Counted from the stretch's first letter, positions 1 to 11,300 are shown. The stretch: 34,069 bases of DNA from Candidatus Poribacteria bacterium (GCA_024278235.1 JAJRTO010000253.1:1-34069); one strand, 5' to 3'. Notes: generated from the sequence alone by a model not told the origin. A program made the numbers and translations.

Positions 1-1215
1 ATGGATAATCTCTAGTCTCTCCTGATGTGAAAAATGAAGAGAATCCATCGTATCGCCGAACAGGTGAGAGTTTTCGGGGATAAGTGATCGAATCCGCCCT
101 TCCTCTTTCAGGCGTTCATAGAGAGCTGTGCCTGGGAAGGCTGAGAGGCTTGTCAATTGGATAGTAGATGGCTTATGCGCGATGAGGTTCTCGATATCAG
201 CATCGATATTCTCCTTCGTCTGACAATCATCACCTACAATCCACGAAAGCTGGGTTTCAATTCCGTGTGCATGCAATGCGTGGATGAGCGATTTCTGGTC
301 TGCCCCCTCTTTCTTTCGACCATAGGAGTACATGGACTCGATACCAGTCCAGACAATACTGACACCATTGAGCAGTAGTTCCTCCGGATCCCAGCGGCTA
401 ATGGCCTTCATGGTACCAAAAGCCAGATAGTTCATCTTTGCAAGCCCAAACCGTTCATCCGCACGGATGAGTTCGCCTATCGCATTCACCTTACGTTTGC
501 GGAGCAACAACTCCTCATCCATAATATAGATATGTTTTAGGTCCGGATAGTTTGCATGATACCATGTCATACTCTCGACGATTTCCTCGGGGGACATCAC
601 CTCGAGAAAACGACCTCCCGCATATGCCGAAGTGCAACAGAACTCGCATTGCCAGACACAGCCTAAAGCGGAGAGGATATACCCAACGCTCGCCTTCATC
701 GAGGATAACCATGGGATACGCACTTCCTCGACAGGCAAATGGGCAATCATCGGACGTTCTTCGTCATCTCCCAACAGGTTGCGCATAAACTGGACACCAT
801 CCCCCATCCAACATATGTGATCCACGCTGTTTTGTATGTGCGCAAACGGCGGTTCCTTCAGAGCGAGAGTTCCATAGCCACCAAGAACGATTTTGGTCTT
901 GGGGGATACGTCACGGATGACCTTGATCATTTTATCGACTTCATGGAGATCCAGCACTTTGAAGGTCACACCGATAAACTCATAGTGATCGGATTGAAGC
1001 TCCGCTGCCAGTTCTTCCAGTGTGGGCCATTCGAGCACGACGGAAGGGGTGTTGAGGTTCTGTGCCAGGAAGTGTAATGAGAAATGAGGGATATCTGCTG
1101 TCGCGCTGAATAGCCCCTGGTCACCAATAAACCGATAAGACACATCATCAATATAAAGGTACTTGTCCAGGAAAATGGGTATGGGTTTACAGGGGGTCGT
1201 GAACAGAATCTTCAT
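1..1215 (-). CDS. B12-type radical SAM protein, 3' end cut by window (copy 2)
   Basis: The minus frame is open from an ATG at 1215 to the window edge, giving about 405 codons without a stop, so the C-terminus lies outside the window. The translation aligns along its whole length with the upstream neighbour at 1231-2841, at an estimated three quarters identical residues. A CxxxCxxC radical SAM cluster motif is visible at C186, C190 and C193 within a G-C-V-W-Q-C-E-F-C context. The preceding ~150 residues look like a cobalamin-binding Rossmann domain, with an L-G-G-Y-G-T turn. An AAAGG ribosome site precedes the ATG and only 15 bp separate it from the stop of copy 1, so it belongs to the synthase operon. 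By family it should bind a 4Fe-4S cluster, SAM and possibly cobalamin. The substrate is unknown; modification of the polyketide/lipid product is inferred from context only. Confidence 0.85.
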   Translation of the reverse strand, partial: MKILFTTPCKPIPIFLDKYLYIDDVSYRFIGDQGLFSATADIPHFSLHFLAQNLNTPSVVLEWPTLEELAAELQSDHYEFIGVTFKVLDLHEVDKMIKVIRDVSPKTKIVLGGYGTLALKEPPFAHIQNSVDHICWMGDGVQFMRNLLGDDEERPMIAHLPVEEVRIPWLSSMKASVGYILSALGCVWQCEFCCTSAYAGGRFLEVMSPEEIVESMTWYHANYPDLKHIYIMDEELLLRKRKVNAIGELIRADERFGLAKMNYLAFGTMKAISRWDPEELLLNGVSIVWTGIESMYSYGRKKEGADQKSLIHALHAHGIETQLSWIVGDDCQTKENIDADIENLIAHKPSTIQLTSLSAFPGTALYERLKEEGRIRSLIPENSHLFGDTMDSLHFSHQERLEIIH

Positions 1216-1230
1216 AGAAAACGAGCCTTT

Positions 1231-2841
1231 CTATCTCCCCGGATATGTGTATCTCTTGAGCGGAACTTCCCGGAGGGTTGAGTGACTTTCCTTCTGCCGA
1301 TGTTCCATCTCCTGAGTTGCCAGCCTCAACAAGCGATTTGCTGCGATCTGTTGTGTTTTTCGGAAGCGTCCAAAGAGTTCCACATAGCGATCCAGGAGAT
1401 CAACCATTGCCTGCTTCACCTCGACGGTTGGGGCAAACTCAATGGCAACCTTGATGAGGGGCATGTATCCTTCAATTTTTGCCTTGAAATACTTGTGTTT
1501 GGGACCGTTCAGATAGGGGTTCTTCGAGTGTGAGCAATACTCGTAGCCATTCATATATACCCAGAGCGAGCGCATAATGGATGGGCCATGAGCCTCATAC
1601 ATTCGACGATAGGTCTTGAGGATGATCTCCGTTCGTTCCTCATGAGTGAAGTGCAGGGAATCCATGTTATTACCCAGCAGATGGGATTCCTCTGGTATAT
1701 AGGTACGGACTCGCCCTTCCGGCTTCAGACGCGCATATAAAGCCGTCCCGGGGCAAGCGGAGAGAACTGATAATTGAACGGTACATGGCTTATGGGCAAT
1801 AAGATTCTCAATATCGGCATCGATATTCTCTTTCGTCTGACAATCATCCCCAACGATCCATGAAAGTTGACTCTCAATACCGTGTTCGTGCAACGTATGT
1901 ATCAGTTCCTTCGAATCGATTTCTCCTTTTTTCTGACCATAGGAATACATGGATTCAATACCGGCCCAGACTTCCCCAACACCATTGAGCAACAACTCCT
2001 CTGGCTCCCAACGGCTGATTGCTTTCAGTGTACCGAATGCCAGATAGTTTATCTTGCTGAGACCGATTTCCTCATCATTCCGGATGAGTTCACCGATGGC
2101 ATCAACCTTACGCTTGCGGAGCAGCAGTTCCTCGTCCATCATGTAGATCTGCTTTAAGTCCGGATGGGTCCTGTAATACCATTGCATACTTTCAAAGATC
2201 TCTTCTGGAGACATCACCTCTATGACGCGGCCTCCGGCATACGCCGACGTACAACAGAACTCACACTTCCAGGCACAACCTAACGCGGAGAGCATGTAGG
2301 CAACCTTGGCTTTGACAGAAGCCGCTTGTGCGAGCCAGGGGATACGGATTGTCTCAACGGGTAAATGGCAGATCACAGGTCGCTCCTCAGAGTCGCCTAT
2401 GAGATTCCGCAAGTATTGAACGCCATCGCCGTGGCGACAGACATGATCCGCTTTATCACCAATGGTAGCAAACTCAGGTTCAGAGAAAGCAAGAGTACCA
2501 TACCCACCAAGTATGATCTGTGTATGCGGAGAAACATTACGGATGTGCTGGATCATCTCATCGATCATATAGAGATCCAACGCCTTAAAGGAGATTGCTA
2601 TATAGTCATAGTGTTCTGATTGCAGCTCTGCTTCAAGCTCCTCGAAAGTCGGCCATTCTAGTACCACCGAAGGAGCATCGATATTCTGCGCGAGGAAATG
2701 CAATGAAAAACAGGGAACATCTGCTGTCGCACTAAACAATCCCTGATCGACAATGAACCGATACGACACGTCATCAATCGACAGAAATCTGCCGAGAAAG
2801 ATGGGGATCGGTTTACACGGACTGGTAAAAAGAATCTTCAT
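1231..2841 (-). CDS. B12-binding-domain radical SAM protein (copy 1)
   Basis: This 536-aa protein has an N-terminal region resembling a cobalamin-binding domain (about 40-150, with I-L-G-G-Y-G-T). A radical SAM core follows, with the cluster cysteines at C189, C193 and C196 (C-A-W-K-C-E-F-C), then a C-terminal extension of about 130 residues. Members of the B12-dependent class often methylate unactivated carbons, but cyclisation and other reactions are also known. The start ATG at 2841 follows an AGGGGA ribosome site and lies 27 bp after synthase 2. Its stop is 15 bp before a close paralogue, so the pair is a tandem duplication inside the operon. A role in decorating the synthase product is inferred from this position. 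The classic cobalamin-binding DxHxxG signature is not evident, which is common in this class, so B12 use is probable rather than shown. Confidence 0.9.
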   Translation of the reverse strand: MKILFTSPCKPIPIFLGRFLSIDDVSYRFIVDQGLFSATADVPCFSLHFLAQNIDAPSVVLEWPTFEELEAELQSEHYDYIAISFKALDLYMIDEMIQHIRNVSPHTQIILGGYGTLAFSEPEFATIGDKADHVCRHGDGVQYLRNLIGDSEERPVICHLPVETIRIPWLAQAASVKAKVAYMLSALGCAWKCEFCCTSAYAGGRVIEVMSPEEIFESMQWYYRTHPDLKQIYMMDEELLLRKRKVDAIGELIRNDEEIGLSKINYLAFGTLKAISRWEPEELLLNGVGEVWAGIESMYSYGQKKGEIDSKELIHTLHEHGIESQLSWIVGDDCQTKENIDADIENLIAHKPCTVQLSVLSACPGTALYARLKPEGRVRTYIPEESHLLGNNMDSLHFTHEERTEIILKTYRRMYEAHGPSIMRSLWVYMNGYEYCSHSKNPYLNGPKHKYFKAKIEGYMPLIKVAIEFAPTVEVKQAMVDLLDRYVELFGRFRKTQQIAANRLLRLATQEMEHRQKESHSTLREVPLKRYTYPGR

Positions 2842-2868
2842 AGATTCCCCTTTCTGGAGATCTCTCAG

Positions 2869-5800
2869 TTAACTCCGTTCACCGACTGTGACCGCGATGA
2901 CATAGTTGTCTTCCCGAACCGTGTGGACCTTGATTGGCATCCCAGCCAAATCCGGAGTGACTTCAGCAAGTTTCTGTCCCAGCATCACCCGGAGACTCCC
3001 GGAGTTCACATCAAACTGCTGCACAATAGCACTGTGTGCCCCCTCGATCATCCCATGCCCTACCGCTTTGGCAACTGCCTCCTTGGCACACCAGAACCGC
3101 ATCATCCACTCAGCACGGTGTTCTTCCTCTATTCGTTGCAAGAGAACACGTTCGCTTTCAACAAAAACATAGCGTTCCATATTTCCACTTCGCGAACCGA
3201 CAGATTCGATATCCACACCGATGAATGCCGTATCTCCGGCGACGGCGATTGCTACTTTGTGCGTATGGGCGATGGACAACCTGGGAACCTGTTCTATAGC
3301 TTGCATCCATGCACCGAAAGGATTTGGACAACCTAATTCATCGTTGCGAATTTCGACATCAGCAGGGAACCAATCCACAGAATTCACATGTTTTAGCCAA
3401 CTCCGCACCGCATCCTTAGCCGCAGCCCGCCCAAAAAGCCATTCCGTACGCCTCTTACCCGCTTGCATGCCACGATATGTTTCACGTTCTGTGGCGTTGA
3501 GAATCAGGTGCGCCCACAGAACCTCCCACATTTCGTTTTCGATGTAGCCAAACGGTTTGATCAGTCGGCACTCCAGATGGTGTAGCGAGTCGGGAAGGGC
3601 GACATGCTGACTCATAAATCCCTTGTTAGGGAATCGCCAGAAGTTGTAGAAATCATCCGACCAGTAAAACCGCCAATCTCCCCAACCGATAATCCGCATC
3701 CAAACACGACCATCCGGCAGAACAATATCCATATCGGCAGCGAACTGTTGCTTTGTCAATTTGCGATGTCGCAGTTGACACGTTAGCCGAGTGCCTGCCT
3801 GGGGTGTATCCGAAAATAGTTGTAGTTCCTCAACCTGAATGGGAAAAAGGACATAGCCTTCATTGAGGTATTCTACCGGCCAATAGCCGACCAGTTGCCC
3901 CGCAGCGTCAAACAGAAAAGGATCGAGCAGCAATTTCGGATTCGGGTTAGAACGAAATAGATTATCCGTCGGTAGTACCTCTAACTGAGCAAGTAGGCCA
4001 TCTTCACCAACCTGATCCAGAGCAGAAACACCCTGGAATCTCGGCCCATGAAACATGAGATGATCGTCGTAAAGCTGGCGTGCCGTGTGTTTCGGTGGAC
4101 GACCGTTGGTCAGGATCAGTTCATTCGCACGAGGTGGTTCGGGTAAAGCATCACCAAACACGAAATCGCCCTCGATAAACGTAGTCTCATCAGGTGATTC
4201 CGGGTTGTAGATCTTCGCATGAACTCTATCGTTCCCTGTGGCAACCGCTTTAATTCCAGTATCGACATGGCATTCTTCTATTTCCATGTAGATCCATTGT
4301 CGTGCCTTGACCTGTTCAATACGGAGTAGCTTTTTCCCGGGACACAATAGAGCAGCGGCTTCTGCCATTGCCTCGATACTTATGGTCATCGGAACAACAG
4401 GCAGTGGACGCAAGAGAGGCTCCGTATGTGACAACTCCTGCCCAAACGTATGGTCATGAATGAAAATGTCCTCATCCCACTCAAACCTGCGAATGCTTGT
4501 CAGTTCCTGGTCTGGTATGAATGAGGTGATCTCTCCAACAAACGGATAAGGCTCCGTAGCAGCAGATGCCGATAGTTCTGAGGCGTCATCATTTTGTCCA
4601 ACAGTAGTACTCAGGAGATCGATAACTTCCTGAAGTGTCTTGAGGGATGCGATCTTCTCCACATCCATATCCCCCTGGGAAACATCACTGTACTGTTCCT
4701 GCAAGGAACCCAGGATCTCGATCCGCTTGATAGAGTCAATCCCCAGATCCGCTTCCATATCGAGATCAAGCCCTAGCATCTCGGTAGGATATCCGGTCTT
4801 TTCACTCACCACGGAGAGCAGTATCTCTTTCGGTGATGGCCGCGACGCCGTGGTGCCAGAAGATGATTCCGCACGAGGTACCGTTGTAGTGCCTGCGAGA
4901 GGCTCGGACGTTCCCGTGAGATCTTTCGGCTCATCTGCTGGTTCTATAGTGGGTGACGCATGGATCGGTGAGGGTTCTGAAGCGGCGGATAATGTTTCAG
5001 TCACCGTCCGTCCGATGGATGAGATCGGTTCTGCTTCCTCGTGGAGCGGGTTCGTTGGCCAATTCATGGTGTCCTGCACATCCGTCGAAGGTACATCACT
5101 TCCACCGAGGTAAGCTCGCATAATGTCCTCTTGAACCTCGAGGAAATGCTCCATCGTCAGCAGGTGATCCTGCATCGCCTTTTGGGTAAGTGCAGACGAC
5201 TGTCCTGATATGCCAAGAGCCGCAGCATATTGGGTCTGTGACGTAGCAGTTGCTTTTGAGGCTTCTGCGCTTACCTCCGGTGGTGACGGTTCTGATGTGC
5301 GGGTTGTTTCAACGTAAGCAGATACACTTGGCTGCGGGGAGGTTGGGGGCGTGTGCAATTGCTGATCCTCGGTAGCCATAGACTGTTCTTGTGAAACCAT
5401 CGTCTTCTGAGTAGCAGTCGATCCAGATACACGTGAAATACGACGCCGTTCCTCGGCTTCCGGGCGTGCTGACACTGACATAATTGGATACCCTAGGGGC
5501 AATAACATCACGCCCACATTGTCTTGTACGGGGATATCTTGAGAAATATCAAGCGTCAGCTTCTTTGGCTCTCTACGTGCATACAGATGCGCTAGATTGA
5601 TGGACATCTTTTGCGCCGACAGCAAACCCAGCACATGGTTCAGTTGAGAAATCCCTGATCTACGTTGCACATCACTGGCCAATGCCAGATGCGGTCTACC
5701 GCGCAGGATATCATCCACGAAAGACGTCAGGTTCCCTTTTGGCCCAATCTCAACGAAGATGCGAGCGCCATCGTCATACATCCGCTCAATGGTCTTTCGG

Positions 5801-8355
5801 AATTCCAGGGGCCTGGCAAACGTTTGAGATGCCATATTCAGGATTTCTTCTGTATCCTCAGGATAAAGATCAACAGTCGTGCAAGAATAAAGCGAGATCT
5901 GTGGTACTGAAAACTCCAGAGAAGAGAAATACTCCCTGAGTGGCTCGCACATATAGGTAAAAACCGGGGTGTGGTAGCCACGCTGATAGGGCAATTGTTC
6001 AAACATGATGTTCTGTTGCCGTAAGATGATGAGCATCTCTTGCATCAAGGACTCTTCGCCGACGATCACTACCTGATGAGGACAGTTATCATTGGCTATG
6101 TAGATCTCACCATCTATACGTTCAGCAAGCGAGATGACAGTATCTCTATCTGTTCCGGCAGCAACCATGATCGCTTGAGGAATCGTTGCATCTCCAACGA
6201 CTTGATGGTAAATTCTATCCAGGCGGTTCATACTCTGAGTAAACTCGTCAGTATCAAAGATCCCGGCGGCAGCCATGGCGATCCACTCGCCCGCGCTATG
6301 TCCTACCATCATGTCAGGGCGAAGCTGAAGGTTCTTAAAAAGCGTATAGATGGCTCCATCTGCTGTAAGCACTGCTGTGGTTGCACGGTCAATCTGCCAG
6401 AGGCGCGCTTCCGCTTTTTCGCGAGCTTCCTCTGAGAAAAATGGTGGCGGGAAGATATCGTAGGTGGGTGGCGACTGATCTTCTCCGTCGAAGACCTGAT
6501 CCGCAGTATCGAAACATGCCCGCACCTCAGGAAAATGAACGCACAGTTCCGAAAGCATGTTGAGATACTGGGCCCCTTCTCCGGGAAAGAGAAACGCTAA
6601 TTTGCCGGCCAACGGTTGTTCAAAGTAGTAAATCCCCTGTGTATCCTTGATCTGCAGGCACTCCGGATCTGATAGACGTTCTAGAGAACGGATCAGCTTC
6701 GCTCCGAGATCCTCTATTGAGGATGCGACAATGGCCAGTCGATAAGCCTGCTGCGGTTGTGTGTTCAGAGAATAGGCAAGATCACGAAGTAAGTTCTGAA
6801 TCGATGGCGATTCCGTCTGTATGGCGTTTTGTATATACTCCTGGACATCGCGCATCCGTTCAACCAGTGCCTGCCGCGTTTCCCCTTGGATCAGTAGGAG
6901 TTCTGTTTCCCAATCCTGGAGGTAGGTATGGGTTTCCAGGTCTTCCGCGCCTTCATACTCTTCCAAGATGACATGTGCGTTGGCGCCTCCGAAGCCAAAA
7001 GCATTGATACCCGCACGCCGTGGTGAGGTCTTAAGGCCGTGAATCCAGGGCCGCGTTTCTGTGTTCACGTAGATAGGTGCCTCTGTCAGCAGAGGGTTTA
7101 AGGACTCACAGTGCAGTGTGGGAGGGAGCACTTTATGATAAAGTGCGAGGGCTGTTTTAATCAGCCCTGCTGCTCCGGCCGCGGGCATCGCATGCCCGAT
7201 CATGGACTTGATGGTTCCCAGGGCACACCAGCGCCAACTTCTCTTGGCATCGGTAAAGACACGGGAAATCGTCTCCAGCTCAGCGGCATCTCCGGCAGGC
7301 GTTCCGGTGCCATGACCCTCGATGAGACCGATGGTCTGCGGTAATAATCCCGCATCTGAATAGGCACGTCGCAGCGCAAGCTCTTCCCCCTCCACTCGCG
7401 GTGCAGTGACACTTACGGCACGTCCATCGCTTGAGGTTCCAGTGCCCTTGATAACAGCATAAATACGATCTCCATCGTGTTCTGCATCCTCCAGTCGCTT
7501 GAGGACTACAATACCAACACCTTCCCCGGGCATGGTGCCATCCGCCTGTTCATCATAGGGACGGATTTGCGATGTAGGAGAGAGAGCCTTTAACGCTCCA
7601 AAGACCATAAGGAAAGGTACGTTGGTGAAGATATGTACGCCGCCTGCGAGGGCTAAATCGACCTTCTCTGAACGAAGATCACGGACGGCTAAGTCCACAG
7701 CAAGAAGTGAAGATGCGCACGCCGCATCTATCGTGAAATTCGGCCCCATAAAGCCGAGACGATTGGCAACACGTCCGGTCGTGATGTTGGGAATGATGGC
7801 TGGAGCCGTTTCCGATTGAAATCCGGGCAGGGGGGCGCGCATTTCCCGTCGTATTTCCTCAAGTTCGGCTTCGGAATATTCAGGATGCAAAGCTTTGAGG
7901 ATCTGTAATGTCTGTTCGGTGATCTGGCCACGCTGTATTAGATTGGTAAGACCCGCTCCAAGGTAGTTGCCTCGCCCCATGATGAATTCAGCGCGTTCGC
8001 CATCGATCTCCCGGTCCAAATAGCCCGCGTCTTCCATCGCGTCATAGGCCACACGTAAGACCAGAAACTGATCCGGTTCGCCGCCTTCAACGGCTACTGG
8101 CATCACGCCGTAGCGTAGCGGATTGAACGGAATCTTTCCATCCAGATATCCGCCTTGCTTGCAATAGACTTTGTCTTCTACAGCCGGATCGGGATCGTAG
8201 AAAAGCTCAGGATCCCAACGGTCGGGCGGTACATCCCTGACAGAATCTACCTTCGCAATGATATTCTGCCAGAAGGTTTTTAAGTCAAACGCGCCTGGAT
8301 ACATACAGGCCATCCCAATGATCGCTATATCTTTGTTCCCCATTAGTTGTCCCAT
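2869..8355 (-). CDS. Type I PKS / PUFA-like synthase: KS-AT-ACP-DH-PPTase
   Basis: This 1828-aa multidomain synthase elongates acyl chains on its own carrier domain. The ketosynthase (about 8-430) keeps the full triad C213 (D-A-A-C-A-S-S), H348 (E-G-H-G-T-G-T) and H388. The acyltransferase (about 585-890) has S687 in G-H-S-A-G-E-W, with the oxyanion motif reading G-E-G-A-Q. A Ser/Thr/Pro-rich linker (about 930-1150) carries an F-L-x-x-Q motif at 1068-1083. One ACP has S1208 in G-I-D-S-I-K. A double-hotdog dehydratase (about 1290-1560) has H1300/H1302 and D1483 in D-A-A-G-Q. An Sfp-type phosphopantetheinyl transferase closes the protein, with D1715 (G-V-D-I-E) and K1758 (W-C-A-K-E-A). There is no KR, ER or methyltransferase, so it must cooperate with synthase 1. 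The start overlaps the upstream TAA as TAATG; an in-frame ATG at 8343 is also possible. Domain edges are approximate. Confidence 0.95.
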   Translation of the reverse strand: MGQLMGNKDIAIIGMACMYPGAFDLKTFWQNIIAKVDSVRDVPPDRWDPELFYDPDPAVEDKVYCKQGGYLDGKIPFNPLRYGVMPVAVEGGEPDQFLVLRVAYDAMEDAGYLDREIDGERAEFIMGRGNYLGAGLTNLIQRGQITEQTLQILKALHPEYSEAELEEIRREMRAPLPGFQSETAPAIIPNITTGRVANRLGFMGPNFTIDAACASSLLAVDLAVRDLRSEKVDLALAGGVHIFTNVPFLMVFGALKALSPTSQIRPYDEQADGTMPGEGVGIVVLKRLEDAEHDGDRIYAVIKGTGTSSDGRAVSVTAPRVEGEELALRRAYSDAGLLPQTIGLIEGHGTGTPAGDAAELETISRVFTDAKRSWRWCALGTIKSMIGHAMPAAGAAGLIKTALALYHKVLPPTLHCESLNPLLTEAPIYVNTETRPWIHGLKTSPRRAGINAFGFGGANAHVILEEYEGAEDLETHTYLQDWETELLLIQGETRQALVERMRDVQEYIQNAIQTESPSIQNLLRDLAYSLNTQPQQAYRLAIVASSIEDLGAKLIRSLERLSDPECLQIKDTQGIYYFEQPLAGKLAFLFPGEGAQYLNMLSELCVHFPEVRACFDTADQVFDGEDQSPPTYDIFPPPFFSEEAREKAEARLWQIDRATTAVLTADGAIYTLFKNLQLRPDMMVGHSAGEWIAMAAAGIFDTDEFTQSMNRLDRIYHQVVGDATIPQAIMVAAGTDRDTVISLAERIDGEIYIANDNCPHQVVIVGEESLMQEMLIILRQQNIMFEQLPYQRGYHTPVFTYMCEPLREYFSSLEFSVPQISLYSCTTVDLYPEDTEEILNMASQTFARPLEFRKTIERMYDDGARIFVEIGPKGNLTSFVDDILRGRPHLALASDVQRRSGISQLNHVLGLLSAQKMSINLAHLYARREPKKLTLDISQDIPVQDNVGVMLLPLGYPIMSVSARPEAEERRRISRVSGSTATQKTMVSQEQSMATEDQQLHTPPTSPQPSVSAYVETTRTSEPSPPEVSAEASKATATSQTQYAAALGISGQSSALTQKAMQDHLLTMEHFLEVQEDIMRAYLGGSDVPSTDVQDTMNWPTNPLHEEAEPISSIGRTVTETLSAASEPSPIHASPTIEPADEPKDLTGTSEPLAGTTTVPRAESSSGTTASRPSPKEILLSVVSEKTGYPTEMLGLDLDMEADLGIDSIKRIEILGSLQEQYSDVSQGDMDVEKIASLKTLQEVIDLLSTTVGQNDDASELSASAATEPYPFVGEITSFIPDQELTSIRRFEWDEDIFIHDHTFGQELSHTEPLLRPLPVVPMTISIEAMAEAAALLCPGKKLLRIEQVKARQWIYMEIEECHVDTGIKAVATGNDRVHAKIYNPESPDETTFIEGDFVFGDALPEPPRANELILTNGRPPKHTARQLYDDHLMFHGPRFQGVSALDQVGEDGLLAQLEVLPTDNLFRSNPNPKLLLDPFLFDAAGQLVGYWPVEYLNEGYVLFPIQVEELQLFSDTPQAGTRLTCQLRHRKLTKQQFAADMDIVLPDGRVWMRIIGWGDWRFYWSDDFYNFWRFPNKGFMSQHVALPDSLHHLECRLIKPFGYIENEMWEVLWAHLILNATERETYRGMQAGKRRTEWLFGRAAAKDAVRSWLKHVNSVDWFPADVEIRNDELGCPNPFGAWMQAIEQVPRLSIAHTHKVAIAVAGDTAFIGVDIESVGSRSGNMERYVFVESERVLLQRIEEEHRAEWMMRFWCAKEAVAKAVGHGMIEGAHSAIVQQFDVNSGSLRVMLGQKLAEVTPDLAGMPIKVHTVREDNYVIAVTVGERS

Positions 8356-11300
8356 TATTTTTCAGAAAGTCGATTGAGTGCTCGACTACACGTCACTTGC
8401 ATATCTTCAAGCAGACCCAGCAGTTGTCCTTGCTGGTTCAGAAATGCGATATCCGCGTGGATCAGATATTTGGAAGTCTCCGGCCGAATGTGCACTTCAC
8501 ACCGAACCTGTTGCTCCTGTATTGGACTGATGCGATTGTAACGAGCAAATTGAGAGGGGAGAGGTGTCATATCCCGATAAGTACGTGCCCATAGGATCAG
8601 CAATTGTAGTCCGCTGTCTACAATCAGAGGATCGATCAACCAACTACCCTGAACAGGAGAATCGATATAGCCTTCGGGAGACGATGTTGCCAATACAGCG
8701 ATAACCCCGTTCGTGCCGATGGCTTCTACCTCTCGGATCCCCTGGAAAAGCGGACCATGGAACAACCATTGCCGGTAGGCGTCTTTGATAGTCATTGGCA
8801 GTGGCTGGCTTTGGACTATTTTGAGCGGCGCGTAAGAGCGGGATGCATGATTCTCCCATTCGATCTCTGCCTGATAATGGACACGATCTTCCTCACCAGG
8901 ATCTGAGATTTTCACAGAGAGAAGCCGATTGGATTGTGACTGAGCGCCAATACATATGGGTTGGGCGCCATTCCTAACCGTAATCCCCTGCAACAAACGC
9001 ATATTTCGTACGCCGGTCAGATCACGATCCGGCCAGCCGAGGATCGCTGCCTGGGCGGACAGTTCAAGCGCCATTGCCATAGGCATGACGGGTGTACCGT
9101 CCAGTACGTGATCACGGAGATACCTGTCATAGGTGGTATCAAGCTCACGTATGATCTCTATATATTCACTCGATCTGTGGGTTATCCGTGTTTTACCATT
9201 TGTTAATAACACTGGTTCTCCGAGACGTCTTCCGCGTGCTGTCCTGACGCTGAGATCCATATCCGGGGATGGGGTAGAACGGCGACGCCGAAGGGCTGTT
9301 TCCCAACCGCCTCCGCCCAGGATCACCTCAACATCACCCTTCGATCCGAATCGGAGTTCCTCTATCATTTTGTGAGGCCCAACGGAGCGCGGAACAAGCT
9401 GGATGCCGTATTGGGCGAACTGCTTCTGCAATTCAGGAGAGACCATACCGTCTGTACTCCCCGAAGCTTCCCACGGGCCCCAGATGATTGACACAACTCT
9501 GGCGGACCAGCGTTTGTCCAGCCACAGTGCAAGCTTTCCATAAATCTCGTTTGCAGCCGCGTAGTCGCCTTGTCCTCGGTTGCCAAACCGACCAGCAACT
9601 GATGAGAAGAAGACCAGGAACTTGAGCGAGTCGGATCGAAGCTTACGGCTCAGGATAAACGCGCTTTCCACCTTTGTATCAAACACCCGATCAAAGGAAT
9701 CGGGCGTCTTGTCGCGGATCAGCTTGTCTTCGATAATTCCAGCACCATGAATGACACCGTCAATCGTACCATAGGTCTCGTAGATCTCGTCAATGAATTG
9801 ACCAAACGCATCCTCATCACACACATCAACGCTGAAGTAGTGGATCCGTGCTCCGGCTGATTTAAGTGCCTGAAGGTTCTCGCGGATCTCTCGATCTTTG
9901 CATAGACGAATATATTTCTTCTCCACCTCAGCAGGGACGAGTTTTTGGCCGGATTCTCGCATCTGAGCGATCAATCGTGCTTTGATCTCCTGAGGGGTGC
10001 TCAGAGAGGCAAATTCCTCGGGTTCTTCAGATGCAGGTAGCGGAGAACGCCCCACCAGCAAGAGAGTCGGTTGATAATGCTTGGCTAACTCACGAGCAAC
10101 TTCTGCTGTGATCCCTCTGGCACCGCCGGTTACTAAAAGAACGGAGGAATGATCTATCTCCAACATGTTCTCATTCATGCCCAGAGGTGTCTCCACTGGC
10201 CGAAGTTGCAGACGGCGCGAATGGCTGTCATAACCGACTTCAACCTGTTCATCATCCGATAGAATCTCTTGCAGAAGACAATCAGCAATAGCCTCACTGG
10301 ACATCTGTGAACAGAAATCGATGGCTCGTACCCGCACATTGGGCCATTCATGGAAGATCGTCTTCGTGAGTCCGGCAATCCCTCCCTGTCCCGGGAAGAA
10401 CGAAGCATCGCTGGAGGTGCTTGCAAAATCGCCACCCATGGCTGATACTGACAGGAAACAAGCTCCGCCTTTACTCGCCATTTCATTGAGTTGTTGCCCA
10501 AATGCCTTAGCAAGGTAAAACAGTCCCTTGACACTTGGGCGAAGAGCATCCCGCCATTCCGGCAAGCTGATCGACGCGTAGTCAGGTGTTTCCCTAAGTG
10601 GCAACAGATGAATGATGCCGACAACACGGAGACCCTCTGCTTGCAATGCCTGTGCAAGCGATGAGATCGATTCGAAAGAGTTGAAATCGACCATATACTG
10701 TTCTGCCGCCACAGCTTGACACTCAGCACCCATGCGTGCAAGTACCACCTGATGGCCTTGTTGCCGGAGTTTCTCGGCAAGTCTTACTGCACAGCCCTGT
10801 TCATCATCTGTAATCAACAGGGTGCCTTTTTCCGCCAATGCCCCGGGAACAGGATGGATCGGTGACTCCTGACGTGCCAAAATGTAGCGTGGTACCGTAT
10901 TATCCATAGTGGGTGCGGAACTTACTGTGGCTAGCACTGTCTGTGTGATAACCGTACTTTGAGCTTCTGCTGAGCGTTGCATCCACTCGATGATGCCGCG
11001 TAAGGTCTTGACGCTTGCCAGTCCTTCCATATCCAACTCATCACCGGAAATGTCAGTGACTTCCTGGAAACGGCTGAGAATCTCGATGCGCTTGATCGAA
11101 TCGATACCCAGATCAGCCTCCAAATCCAAATCCATACCAAGCATCTCAGCGGGATAACCTGTTCGTTCACTGACAACCTGAAGAAGATGAGAAGTCCATA
11201 CTTCGACATCGATTTGCCCGCCCAGGATCAGTTCGCTGTCCGTGGCCATCTCTCCGGCAGTATCCCCTTCTGGCGGTTGTACGCTGGATGCAGTCGGCGA

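Noticed and set aside
515-1151. Several short frames on both strands across the window start
   Set aside because: All are shadows of the truncated radical SAM gene, whose reading frame is open over the whole stretch and aligns with its paralogue.
10175-10780. 201-codon minus-strand frame inside synthase 1
   Set aside because: It is an alternative frame within the ketoreductase-coding region, which is fully explained by the synthase.
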